Assembly: GCF_900172345.1 (NCBI RefSeq)
Contig: NZ_FWFY01000001.1
Span: forward strand, 62,001 to 126,000
Reading direction: 5' to 3'
Length of the DNA stretch: 64,000 bases
Source of the DNA: Limimaricola soesokkakensis
Lineage (GTDB): Bacteria > Pseudomonadota > Alphaproteobacteria > Rhodobacterales > Rhodobacteraceae
Shown: positions 27,718-35,875 of the stretch, one piece after another
Layout: each line of letters opens with the position of its first letter
Numbering within the stretch: position 1 is the stretch's first letter
Notes under the pieces: model-generated
The model's database searches: none
The model's input: only the letters and a program-made list of their open reading frames with translations
Told to the model about the DNA's origin: nothing
Program-made: the position numbers and the translations under genes

Positions 27718-28134
27718 TTGAACACGAGCTTCGTTATCGAGACCCGGGGCCCGGGGCTGACCGAGTTCACCCGGCAGGTGGCCGACTGGATCGCGCAGGA
27801 CGCGCCGAACGAGGCGCTCCTGACGCTTTTCGTGCGGCACACCTCCTGTTCCCTGCTGATTCAGGAGAACGCCGATCCCGAGGTACGGACGGATCTGGCC
27901 GCTTTCTTCCACCGCCTCGTGCCGCCTTCGGACGATCCGTCGATGGGCTATCTCACCCATACCTATGAGGGGCCTGACGACATGCCGGGCCACATCAAGG
28001 CGGCGCTCCTGCCCACGAGTTTGCAGATCCCGGTGATCGGCGGGCGCATGGCGCTTGGGACGTGGCAGGGGATCTATCTGTTCGAGCATCGCTCACGCCC
28101 GCATCGTCGTGAGGTCGTGGCACTGCTGCGCTGA
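27718..28134 (+). CDS. yjbQ: YjbQ-family protein (UPF0047)
   Basis: A 138-residue protein of the YjbQ/UPF0047 family; members have been reported to show weak thiamine-phosphate synthase activity, but the true role is unsettled. The conserved features are LFVRHTSCSLLIQENADP, HTYEGPDDMPGHIKAALL, and the C-terminal GTWQGIYLFEHR, with their clustered His residues. The start is TTG 27718, the only candidate giving the family N-terminus; no Shine-Dalgarno sequence is evident, so coupling to the preceding stop is likely. Confidence 0.9.
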   Translation: MNTSFVIETRGPGLTEFTRQVADWIAQDAPNEALLTLFVRHTSCSLLIQENADPEVRTDLAAFFHRLVPPSDDPSMGYLTHTYEGPDDMPGHIKAALLPTSLQIPVIGGRMALGTWQGIYLFEHRSRPHRREVVALLR

Positions 28135-28248
28135 AGCGGCCCGCGTCATATGGTGGGTCCGCCGCGACCCCTACCCAATCCTTGGGCGTCCCCCTATACT
28201 GGCTGTGGACCACGGGCACAGGCCCCCAAGAGACGATGAGGATCCCGG

Positions 28249-28713
28249 ATGCGCTGCCCGTTTTGCGGAAATGTCGACACGCAGGTCAAGGATTCCCGCC
28301 CGGCCGAGGATCACGCAGCGATCCGCCGTCGGCGGTTCTGCCCCTCCTGCGGCGGTCGCTTCACCACCTATGAGCGGGTGCAGCTACGCGACCTCGTGGT
28401 GATCAAGTCGAATGGCCGCCGCGAGGAGTTCGACCGCGACAAGCTCGAGCGCTCGATCCGCATCGCGTTGCAAAAGCGCCCTGTGGAGCCCGAGCGCATG
28501 GACCAGATGATCTCGGGCATCGTGCGACGGCTCGAAAGCCTCGGCGACACCGACATCCCGTCTTCCAAGATCGGTGAAATCGTCATGGAGTCGCTCGCGC
28601 GGATCGACACCGTGGCCTATGTGCGTTTTGCCAGTGTCTACATGAACTTCCAGGCCGTGGGCGATTTCGACAAGTTCATGTCCGAGCTTCGCCCCAACCC
28701 GGCTGAGAAGTGA
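28249..28713 (+). CDS. nrdR: Transcriptional repressor NrdR
   Basis: A 154-residue regulator of ribonucleotide reductase genes. The N-terminal zinc ribbon has Cys3, Cys6, Cys31 and Cys34 (CPFC and CPSC), with the [18 protein letters not shown] signature. An ATP-cone domain fills about 49-139 ([17 protein letters not shown]). It senses dATP/ATP and binds NrdR boxes elsewhere in the genome. It leads nrdR-ribD, with stop and start overlapping as GTGA; nrdR upstream of riboflavin genes is a conserved bacterial order. Confidence 0.97.
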   Translation: MRCPFCGNVDTQVKDSRPAEDHAAIRRRRFCPSCGGRFTTYERVQLRDLVVIKSNGRREEFDRDKLERSIRIALQKRPVEPERMDQMISGIVRRLESLGDTDIPSSKIGEIVMESLARIDTVAYVRFASVYMNFQAVGDFDKFMSELRPNPAEK

Positions 28714-29804
28714 GCCGCGCGCTCGACTGCCGCTTCATGGCGCTAGCGCTGTCGCTGGGACGGCGCGGGCTGGGCCGGGTCTGGCCCAACCCCAATGTCG
28801 GCTGCGTGATTGTCCGCGACGGCCGCATACTCGGCCGCGGCCGCACCGCGGATGGTGGTCGGCCCCACGCCGAAACGCAGGCGCTGGCGCAGGCCAGTAC
28901 AGCGGCGCGCGGGGCCACGGCCTATGTCACGCTGGAGCCCTGCGCCCATCACGGCCAAACGCCGCCCTGCGCCGATGCGCTGGTCGCCGCCGGGGTGGCG
29001 CGGGTGGTCGTCGCCGCGCAGGACCCTGATCCGCGCGTCGCCGGGCGGGGCATCGAACGGCTGCGGGCGGCGGGGATCGCGGTCGAGACCGGGCTGATGG
29101 AGGGCGAGGCGCGCCGCGATCTTGCGGGCTTCCTGAACCGGGTGGAGCGCGGCCGCCCCTTCGTGACGCTGAAGCTCGCCACCAGCCTCGACGGGCGCAT
29201 CGCCACCGGGACCGGCGAAAGCCGCTGGATCACCGGGCCCGAGGCTCGGGCCCGGGTTCACATGATGCGCGCGCGGCACGACGCGGTGATGGTCGGTGGC
29301 GGCACCGCTCGGGCCGACGATCCGATGCTCAACGTGCGCGGCCTCGGTATCGATCGGCAGCCGGTGCGGGTGGTGCTGTCGCGGCGTCTGGATCTGCCGC
29401 TGGACGGGGCGCTGGCGCGCAGCGCGCGCGAGGTGCCGCTCTGGCTCTGCCACGGCCCCGAGGCCGATGCGGCGCCGTGGAGGGCGCTGGGGGCCGAAAG
29501 CCTGAGCTGCCCTATCTCCGCGGGCCAGCTCGATCCCGCCGCCGTGCTGCAGGCGCTGGGGGCGGCCGGGCTGACACGGGTGTTCTGCGAAGGCGGTGCC
29601 GGCCTCGCGGCCTCGCTTCTAGGGGCAGGGCTGGTGGACGAGCTGGTGCTGTTCACCGCCGGCTGCGCGATCGGGGCCGAAGGGACGCCGGCCCTTTCTG
29701 CCATGGGGATCGGCGCTCTGGCCGAGGCGCCGCGGCTGCGGCTCGCAGGCCAGGACCGCGTGGGCGGCGACGTGATGAGCGTCTGGCGCGCGAGCGGCGG
29801 CTGA
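28710..29804 (+). CDS. ribD: Bifunctional riboflavin biosynthesis deaminase/reductase
   Basis: A 364-residue enzyme for two successive steps after GTP cyclohydrolase II. The N-terminal deaminase (about 1-145) has the PHAETQAL zinc His/Glu and the [11 protein letters not shown] zinc cysteines. The C-terminal 5-amino-6-(5-phosphoribosylamino)uracil reductase (about 150-360) has [19 protein letters not shown] and a [18 protein letters not shown]-binding segment. The start is GTG 28710, overlapping the nrdR stop. A terminator-like hairpin follows, so ribE (35270) is not in the same transcript here; the capsule genes separate them. Confidence 0.96.
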   Translation: MSRALDCRFMALALSLGRRGLGRVWPNPNVGCVIVRDGRILGRGRTADGGRPHAETQALAQASTAARGATAYVTLEPCAHHGQTPPCADALVAAGVARVVVAAQDPDPRVAGRGIERLRAAGIAVETGLMEGEARRDLAGFLNRVERGRPFVTLKLATSLDGRIATGTGESRWITGPEARARVHMMRARHDAVMVGGGTARADDPMLNVRGLGIDRQPVRVVLSRRLDLPLDGALARSAREVPLWLCHGPEADAAPWRALGAESLSCPISAGQLDPAAVLQALGAAGLTRVFCEGGAGLAASLLGAGLVDELVLFTAGCAIGAEGTPALSAMGIGALAEAPRLRLAGQDRVGGDVMSVWRASGG

Positions 29805-29812
29805 TACGACAA

Positions 29813-29834
29813 CAGCCGCCCCGAAGGGCGGCTG
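29813..29834. terminator. Terminator-like hairpin between ribD and the EF-hand gene
   Basis: A 9-bp perfect stem (CAGCCGCCC with its complement) and the tetraloop CGAA, nine bases after the ribD stop. It lies between convergent genes and could act on both, although neither side has a T-run. Confidence 0.6.
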
Positions 29835-29857
29835 CGACGCGTAGGCTCGAATGACGA

Positions 29858-30340
29858 TCAGTTGCCGTCGGTCTCGTCCGCCTCGTCATCGTCGATCGCG
29901 TTCTCTTCGAGATTGCCGAACTCGTCATCCGAGCCGTTGCCCTCATCTTCGTCGACATCGCCCATGGGCTGCTCGGTCTCGCCGAACTCGTCTTCTTCGA
30001 TCACGTCCTCGTCGTCGTCATTGTCGCGATCATTGCCGGCCCGGCCCCGTTCGAGGATATCGTCGACATCGGATGGCACCTCGTCGGTATCTTCCGAGCC
30101 GACACGGGCCTCGTTGCGGGCCTTGATCTCCTGCGGCGTCAGCTGGCCGTCGCCATCGAGGTCATAGCGCAGCAGCGTCAGGCCGACCTCGCCGAAGGCG
30201 TCGGTGAGCTCCGTTTCGCTGAGATAGCCATCCCCGTCGACGTCGACCATTCCGAAGGTCGCCTCCTGCGCCTGCACGCCGGTCGCGGCGAGGCCGCCCG
30301 CAAGGGTGATGGCGGTGAGGCTCTTGGTCGTGAAGGTCAT
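29858..30340 (-). CDS. Exported EF-hand protein with very acidic tail
   Basis: A 160-residue protein: signal peptide (about 1-25, ending VQA-QE), then two canonical EF-hand loops, DVDGDGYLSETE (about 33-44) and DLDGDGQLTPQE (about 60-71). The remaining ~85 residues are dominated by Asp and Glu with few hydrophobics, so the tail is probably disordered and a low-affinity Ca2+ binder. Role unknown. It lies beside capsule-export genes on the same strand, 141 bases after kpsC, which hints at a surface or matrix function (inference). Confidence 0.82.
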   Translation of the reverse strand: MTFTTKSLTAITLAGGLAATGVQAQEATFGMVDVDGDGYLSETELTDAFGEVGLTLLRYDLDGDGQLTPQEIKARNEARVGSEDTDEVPSDVDDILERGRAGNDRDNDDDEDVIEEDEFGETEQPMGDVDEDEGNGSDDEFGNLEENAIDDDEADETDGN

Positions 30341-30451
30341 GCGATGTCCTTTCCGTCTGTCGTTCGGCGACCCGTTACGGGGCCGGGCCGGCGGTGGGGC
30401 CGGCGCTTCGCGGGGGCAACGGCGCGCCGCATCGCATGTTCCATGGAGCCG

Positions 30452-30483
30452 GAGCCATTCGGTGGCATCCTGCCGAACGGCTC
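30452..30483 (-). terminator. Possible hairpin at the end of the capsule operon
   Basis: An imperfect stem (GAGCCATTCGG against CCGAACGGCTC, one mismatch) with a ~10-base loop, overlapping the kpsC stop. The 30341-30481 interval otherwise shows GC-rich sequence without a clear promoter for the EF-hand gene. Confidence 0.3.
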
Positions 30484-32482
30484 AACGGCGCCAGAGCGGT
30501 GCAGCCGTGGCAAAGAGACCTTGCAGTTTCGCGAGGGCTCGTAGCCCGGGACGGCGAGGGGCAAGGCCCGCGGCCAGCCGTTCCAGCGCGAGCTCCGGCG
30601 GGCAGGGTCGGCCGCTAAGCGGATCGAAATAGCGCGGCCAGCCGATCAGCGCCGCATGGGCGAGCGCCGTGATGTCGGGCCGCGCCATGCGACGGGGACA
30701 GGGCGGGCCGAGGTCACGGGTCAGCCCCCAGCCCGCGTAGAACGGCGTGCCGAGGCAGGTCACCTTCACGCCACGCAGCAGCGCCTCGAAGCCGGTGCCC
30801 GAGGTGATCGTCCAGACCTCGTCCGCCACGGCCAGCGCGGCAAGGATGTCGGTGTCGGCCAGCACCACGTCGGCAAGTCGCTCCGCATCCGGCACGGCGC
30901 CGGGCCGTAGCCCCGCCTCGACGTCGGGATGCGGCTTATAGAGGATCAGGGCGTCGGGATGCGCGGCCCGGACCGCTTCGAGCAGGGCGCGATTGGTCCT
31001 GACCTGCGCCGCGCCGAGACGGATCGCCGCGTCGTCCTCGACTTGCCCCGGCACCAGGATGCGGTGGCCGGTCGGCAGCTCGGGCAGCGCCACTCCGGCG
31101 AGGTTGTATTTCGACAGGCCAGTGGCGATCAGACGCTCCACCAGCCGCGATGCGCGGCGCCGCGCATGATCCGGCAGGGCAGGCGAGGCGGCGATCAGCC
31201 TCTCGAGCCGGCTTTCCCGCCTCGGGTCGTAATGCAGGCCGAGATCGTCGAGCGCGAGGCTCGCCGGTGGCACCAGCGCCGCGCCAAGGCCCTTCGAGCG
31301 CAGGAAGCCGTCTTCGATGCGCACCGCGCCTTCCGGTGCCTCGCGGTCGCCCCAGACCATCAGCCGGCGCCCACTGCGCTCTGCGCGGCGAGCGGCACGG
31401 GCAGGGGGATCGGCGAAGATCACCGGCCGGACGGTGCCGAAGCCCGCCTGCAGGTGCCGCCGCTTCCATAGCCGCATGTCCGTTGCCACCCATCCGGCCC
31501 GGTCCTCGCGCCAGGCGCGGGTTTCTGCCTCGATGGCGTCGAGCGCTTCCTCGAAGCTGCAGGCCCGGTCGCGAAGTGGGTCGTGCCAATGTGGATAGAG
31601 GATCATCGCGGCGGCAAAGAGCTGGGCGCGGGTAAGCCGCCTCTGCCGGCGCCAGACCGGGTCGCGATCCTCGCTGAGCGACCAGCCGGCATAGAAGGGC
31701 TGACCGTGCACCACCGGGCGATGCCCGGCGAGGATCGCCTCGAAGCCCATCTGCGAGGAAAAGACATGCACCGCGATCGCACCGTCGAGCAGCCGCCATG
31801 GCGAAACCGGTGCATCGCAAAACGACATGCCGGGGCCGAGATCGTCTGGCCGGAAATGCCCGGCCCGGAATCCCTGCTGGGTCTCGGGATGGGTCTTGAT
31901 GACGATCCGGGCGCCGGGATGCGCCTCGCGCGCCTCGAACAGCATTTCGAGAAACCGGTTGCGGTCGCCGCGGCTGGCGCGCACCGCGGCATCCCCCGCG
32001 GTCTGGTCAATCACCAGCACGTATCCCGGTTCGGGCACCGGGGTTTCGGGGTCGAAGCCCGTGTACTTCGACAATTCGGCCTCGCGCAGCCGGGCGATGC
32101 CGTCGCGTGCCCGATCAAGCAGCGCCGTGTCGTCAAGCGGATGGGTGGCGAGCAGGCTCTCGAGGTCCGAGACCGTGCCTGCGTCGAAATGCGCACCGCC
32201 GTGATCGATCAGCAGTCCCAGCGGAGGGCCCCCGGCGCGGCCTGGTCGGACCGAGCGCAAGAAGGCGTCCTCGATCCGCAGGAGCTGCGCACCGCGCCGC
32301 TGGGCCAAGGCTTCGCCGCGCCATGCGGTCGGGCTCTGACCCCAGACACCGACGAGGTCCCCGGCATTCGGCAGGCCGGGCCGCGGCGCGTAGCCGGCGG
32401 CGCGCAGGCGCCGGCGCATCGGCCGCCGCAGCAGCCCGCCATTGCAGACGAAGAGCGGGCGCGGTCCCGGCGCGCCGCTCAA
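30482..32482 (-). CDS. kpsC: Capsular polysaccharide beta-Kdo transferase KpsC
   Basis: A 666-residue cytoplasmic protein built of two homologous halves, as in KpsC, the dual glycosyltransferase that adds the poly-Kdo linker to the lipid anchor of exported capsules. Each half has an IED(A/G)FLRS segment (near residues 70 and 395), a SKY segment, a (V/I)(I/L)xKPHP- or KTHP-like strand, an FxxxxGFEA(I/L)L loop and a G(Q/T)PFYAGW motif. E. coli KpsC is of similar length. The start is TTG 32482, two bases after the wza-like stop; no better start is seen. It is the last gene of kpsS-wza-kpsC. Confidence 0.92.
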   Translation of the reverse strand: MSGAPGPRPLFVCNGGLLRRPMRRRLRAAGYAPRPGLPNAGDLVGVWGQSPTAWRGEALAQRRGAQLLRIEDAFLRSVRPGRAGGPPLGLLIDHGGAHFDAGTVSDLESLLATHPLDDTALLDRARDGIARLREAELSKYTGFDPETPVPEPGYVLVIDQTAGDAAVRASRGDRNRFLEMLFEAREAHPGARIVIKTHPETQQGFRAGHFRPDDLGPGMSFCDAPVSPWRLLDGAIAVHVFSSQMGFEAILAGHRPVVHGQPFYAGWSLSEDRDPVWRRQRRLTRAQLFAAAMILYPHWHDPLRDRACSFEEALDAIEAETRAWREDRAGWVATDMRLWKRRHLQAGFGTVRPVIFADPPARAARRAERSGRRLMVWGDREAPEGAVRIEDGFLRSKGLGAALVPPASLALDDLGLHYDPRRESRLERLIAASPALPDHARRRASRLVERLIATGLSKYNLAGVALPELPTGHRILVPGQVEDDAAIRLGAAQVRTNRALLEAVRAAHPDALILYKPHPDVEAGLRPGAVPDAERLADVVLADTDILAALAVADEVWTITSGTGFEALLRGVKVTCLGTPFYAGWGLTRDLGPPCPRRMARPDITALAHAALIGWPRYFDPLSGRPCPPELALERLAAGLAPRRPGLRALAKLQGLFATAAPLWRR

Positions 32483-32484
32483 GG

Positions 32485-33618
32485 TCAGTTCACGGCGCTG
32501 ACGGCTTCGCGGCTCGAGGTCAGCGTGCCGGTCAGCCCGCCAATCACCCGGCCGAACTCGACGATCGGCGCCTCGGTGACATAGACCGTGTCATCGTCGC
32601 GGATCGCGAAGTCGCGGGCCATGAACATGCCGTTGGGCTTGGTCAAATCGAGCACGTAGACCACGCGCTGCGTGCCGACGAGATCGGGAATGCCGGTAAT
32701 CTGGCTGGCGATCACCGCCGGCTCGTTGCGGAACACGAAGACGCCGGTGGGATCGGCCAGCGTAGGGTTGAGGCCGCCGACCCGGGCAATCGCCTCGATC
32801 GCCGAAATGTTGCGACCCTCGAATGGCACGAGATCCTGCGTGCCGGTGGCGCCCAGCGCCGTGAAATCGCGGGTGTCGGCTTCGACGAGGATGCGGTCGC
32901 CTGCGCGCAGCGCGATGTCGGCGCGCGGGTGCTCGTAAAGGTCCTGGAACCAGACCTCGCCGGTCGTAGAGCCGCGCGTCACAGTGACCTGCGCCACTTC
33001 GGGGCGCACCGTGACGCCGCCCGCCGAGGCCAGCATCGCCGAGAGCGTGCGGGTCGGGCGTTCGATGGGGTAGACGCCCTGCGCGCCGACATCGCCCACC
33101 ACCGAGACGGTCGAGCCGTCACCGGCGAGGCGGCGCACCTGTACCTGCGGATCGGGCGTCTGCGCCTCGAGCTTTTCGCTGATGATCCGGCGGATCGCCT
33201 CGGGCGTGTTGCCCGCCGCGCGGATCCGGCCGGCATAGGGCACGAAGATGAAGCCCGAGCCGTCGACCTGCACCTCTTCGAGCACGGTGGCGTTCTGGCC
33301 CGTCGGCACCAGAAGCCCGTCATCGACGTTTTCCCAGATCGTCAGCCCGAGCACGTCGCCGGGCTGGATCGTGTCGGAGCCCAGCAGCCCGGCACTTTCG
33401 AAGGCGGCGGCAAAGCCCAGCGCCGGGGTGACGCCGGCGATCCGGTTCACCCGGTCGTCCACCGCCACCACGAAGGCGTCGCCCTCGCGCAGCACCGAGC
33501 CCGCGAAGATCTCGCGCTTGTTGGGGCCGGAGCGCGGGGTGAGCCCGCAGCCGGCGACGAGGGCGAGCGCGGCCGCAAGGGCCGCGCCGCGTGCGAGGCG
33601 GTGGGTAAGGGGTGTCAC
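32485..33618 (-). CDS. wza: Outer-membrane polysaccharide export lipoprotein (Wza/KpsD-like)
   Basis: A 377-residue lipoprotein expected to form the outer-membrane channel or periplasmic conduit for capsule export. GTG 33618 has GAGGAG upstream and places a signal peptide ending in LVAGC at about residue 25. The mature part has the Poly_export domain (about 80-180: LGLTIWENVDD, VDGSGFIFVPYAGRI) followed by two SLBB-like repeats (VVGDVGAQGVYPI and a LGATGTQDLVPF segment). Wza versus KpsD cannot be decided from this; its KpsC/KpsS partners suit an ABC-transporter-dependent capsule. The kpsM/T/E genes are not in the window. Confidence 0.88.
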   Translation of the reverse strand: MTPLTHRLARGAALAAALALVAGCGLTPRSGPNKREIFAGSVLREGDAFVVAVDDRVNRIAGVTPALGFAAAFESAGLLGSDTIQPGDVLGLTIWENVDDGLLVPTGQNATVLEEVQVDGSGFIFVPYAGRIRAAGNTPEAIRRIISEKLEAQTPDPQVQVRRLAGDGSTVSVVGDVGAQGVYPIERPTRTLSAMLASAGGVTVRPEVAQVTVTRGSTTGEVWFQDLYEHPRADIALRAGDRILVEADTRDFTALGATGTQDLVPFEGRNISAIEAIARVGGLNPTLADPTGVFVFRNEPAVIASQITGIPDLVGTQRVVYVLDLTKPNGMFMARDFAIRDDDTVYVTEAPIVEFGRVIGGLTGTLTSSREAVSAVN

Positions 33619-33717
33619 TGCGCGGTCTCCTCGACCTGTTCCTGTCTGCCTGCGGCCCCTCGCCGGGACCGGTCTGCCTGCGACCCGTTGTGGCCCGGGC
33701 CTGCCATTGTAATTGTT

Positions 33718-33783
33718 GGGCAGAATCTGCCCGTTGCGGGCAAGGCTAGCGCGCGACATGGGCCATGACCAGTTGTCGCGCGC
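33718..33783. promoter_or_regulatory. Symmetric elements in the kpsS-wza gap
   Basis: Within the 217-base gap inside the capsule gene run lie a perfect palindrome GGGCAGA-A-TCTGCCC (33718-33732) and, 16 bases further, a perfect 10-bp inverted repeat GCGCGCGACA/TGTCGCGCGC (33749-33758 and 33774-33783) with a 15-base loop. The large repeat follows the kpsS stop by about 50 bases and could attenuate or end that transcript. The palindrome is operator-like and lies 100 bases before wza. Promoter boxes are not assignable. Confidence 0.45.
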
Positions 33784-33835
33784 CGGCGACAGGGAGCATC
33801 CATAGGCGGTGTGGCCTGCGAGACGCGCCTGACGG

Positions 33836-35134
33836 TCAGGGCAAAGCGCGCAGCGGCTGACGCGGTGCGGCGCGTCCCGCGCGCAGCGCGTCATAGGGGT
33901 CCTCGGCAGCGAGCATCATGTCGGCCACCTGCCGCAACAGCCGCCTGCGCCCGCCCGATGAGTAGAAGCCGCCCGAGACCTGGCTCGTCTCCAGCAGGAA
34001 ACGTCGGTAGTCTCGATAAGCCCGTCGGTCCGGGCGTACCGGCTGTGCGAAGAACTCGGCCAGTGGCTGGGTCGAGGCGAGGTCGGGCTTGGAGTAGACC
34101 GCACGGCCGAAGGCCTTGAGCGGGATGCCGCGCCACAGCACCTGCTGTGCGGCCGTGGAGTTGACCGTGACGGCGGTGCGTGCTGCGTCCAGAAGCCGTG
34201 CCAGCTTGCCGCCGCGCAGGTAGTGAACCCGTCCGTCGACCCCGTGAACACGGGCGAGATCGCGGATGATCCGCCTGAGCGGGGCTCGGCCGTTCTCAAG
34301 CGGATGCGCCTTGAAGACGAGGTGATGGTGACGCGGCGCGCCCTTGGCAAAGCCCTCGATCACCAGTTCGAGGAACTCGGACATCCGGGTGAAGGGCGAA
34401 TGCGCGCGAAAGCTGGCATCGTGTTCGAGCTGCAGCAGCGCAAGGTGATAGGGGTAGCCGCCATGCCGGATCCGCGCCGTCGCGAGGATCCGGTCGAGCG
34501 CGAGGAAGGGCATCAGCAGCAGCCGCGTCGTGTAGAGCCGCGCTTCGGTCGCGAGCGGCAGCTCGCGATGCGCGCGAAATCCCGCATAGGCGTGATTCCG
34601 AAACAGCACGAACCAGTGGTAGAGCGCGCCGTAGAACACGTGCTGACGCATGTCGCCCCAATGGGCTGGCGCCTCCGTGATCTCGGGGTCCGAGCGCTCC
34701 AGCGCCTCGCGCATCTCGTCTATGCCGATCTCCATCAGCCGCGAATGGCCGTTGGTGCCTCCGCGCTCGTAGGTGACCCACCAAGGGCGCAGATAGCCCT
34801 CTTCGAAGACGTGCACGGTCAGCCCGCGCGCCCGCGCCGCCGCAACGGCGGCGGCATGGACCGGCCGCGTGTCGCCATACAGCACGATGTCGGTGATGCC
34901 GTGTTCTTCGACCAGCGCCTCGAAGGCGTCGGGCCAGTCATCGGCATTGCCGCGATAGGGGATGTAGCTGGCTCGATCGTGCCAGAAGGCCGCGTCGCCG
35001 GCGTTGAAGCCGACACGCCAAGTCGTGGCACCGGCCGCGCGCAGCATCCGGGCAAGCCTGTGAAAGAAGGGTCCGTGCGGGCCCTGCAGGAACAAGAAGC
35101 GTCTCTTGGCGGGATCGGTCATGTTGCGGACCAT
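33836..35134 (-). CDS. kpsS: Capsular polysaccharide Kdo transferase KpsS
   Basis: A 432-residue protein related to one half of KpsC. KpsS adds the first beta-Kdo to lysophosphatidylglycerol in ABC-dependent capsule export. Segments seen: RRFLFLQGPHGPFF at the N-terminus, VFEEGYLRPWWVTYE, a LVFKAHPLENG strand, and VNSTAAQQVLWRGIPLKAFG corresponding to the SGTGFEAL loop of KpsC. The start is uncertain: ATG 35134 has AGGGA at a long spacing; ATG 35122 also fits the family but lacks a ribosome-binding site. It is divergent from ribE. First gene of the capsule set in the window. Confidence 0.9.
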   Translation of the reverse strand: MVRNMTDPAKRRFLFLQGPHGPFFHRLARMLRAAGATTWRVGFNAGDAAFWHDRASYIPYRGNADDWPDAFEALVEEHGITDIVLYGDTRPVHAAAVAAARARGLTVHVFEEGYLRPWWVTYERGGTNGHSRLMEIGIDEMREALERSDPEITEAPAHWGDMRQHVFYGALYHWFVLFRNHAYAGFRAHRELPLATEARLYTTRLLLMPFLALDRILATARIRHGGYPYHLALLQLEHDASFRAHSPFTRMSEFLELVIEGFAKGAPRHHHLVFKAHPLENGRAPLRRIIRDLARVHGVDGRVHYLRGGKLARLLDAARTAVTVNSTAAQQVLWRGIPLKAFGRAVYSKPDLASTQPLAEFFAQPVRPDRRAYRDYRRFLLETSQVSGGFYSSGGRRRLLRQVADMMLAAEDPYDALRAGRAAPRQPLRALP

Positions 35135-35269
35135 GTTGACGGACGATCCCTTTCGTTTCGCATTGGCTCCGGGCCGTTTTATGGCGTCGGGATGACGTGT
35201 GAAAGTGCCCACCCTTGTGCGCATCCCGCGGCGGTTCTAGGTCTTGGGGCGCAAGACAGGAGCGCGCCC

Positions 35270-35875
35270 ATGTTCACAGGCATCATCACCGACGTCGGAG
35301 AGGTTCTCGACGTGGTGCAGGAGGGCGACCTGCGCGCCCGCATTGCCACGTCCTACGATCCCGAGACCATCGATATCGGCGCCTCGATCGCCTGCGACGG
35401 CGTTTGTCTCACCGTCGTCGCGCTGGGCCGCGAGCCGCGCAACTGGTTCGACGTGCAAATCTCGGCCGAGACGGTCGGCCTGACCAATATCGGCCGCAAC
35501 GGCTGGCACAAGGGCAAGCGGATCAATCTCGAGCGCGCGCTCAAGGTCGGCGACGAATTGGGCGGGCATATCGTGTCGGGCCATGTGGACGGCGTGGCCG
35601 AGGTAGTGTCGACCCGCGACGAGGGCGACAGCCTGAGGGTGCGTTTTCGCGCGCCCGAGGCGCTGGCCAAGTTCATCGCCCCTAAGGGCTCGGTCGCGCT
35701 CAACGGCACCTCGCTCACTGTCAACGAGGTCGAAGGCACGGAGTTCGGCGTCAACCTGATCCCGCATACCCGCGAGGTGACGAATTGGGGCGAGATCGCC
35801 CAAGGCCAGTTCATCAATCTCGAAATCGACACCATGGCGCGCTACGTGGCGCGGCTGCGTGACTGGGACGCATGA
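35270..35875 (+). CDS. ribE: Riboflavin synthase, alpha chain
   Basis: A 201-residue enzyme that dismutates two 6,7-dimethyl-8-ribityllumazine molecules to riboflavin. It starts MFTGII as in nearly all homologues, with two tandem lumazine-binding domains (about 1-95 and 96-195). GGHIVSGHVDG opens domain 2, and SVALNGTSLTVNEV and a VNLIPHTREVTN segment complete it. AGGAG precedes the ATG. No FMN riboswitch is visible in the 135-base upstream interval. Its stop overlaps the start of an unknown gene (ATGA). Lumazine synthase (ribH) and ribBA are absent from the window. Confidence 0.96.
   Translation: MFTGIITDVGEVLDVVQEGDLRARIATSYDPETIDIGASIACDGVCLTVVALGREPRNWFDVQISAETVGLTNIGRNGWHKGKRINLERALKVGDELGGHIVSGHVDGVAEVVSTRDEGDSLRVRFRAPEALAKFIAPKGSVALNGTSLTVNEVEGTEFGVNLIPHTREVTNWGEIAQGQFINLEIDTMARYVARLRDWDA

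Noticed and set aside
35135-35269. FMN riboswitch upstream of ribE
   Set aside because: The interval is short and none of the conserved RFN-element boxes or a terminator/anti-terminator pair is visible; the same holds upstream of ribD.
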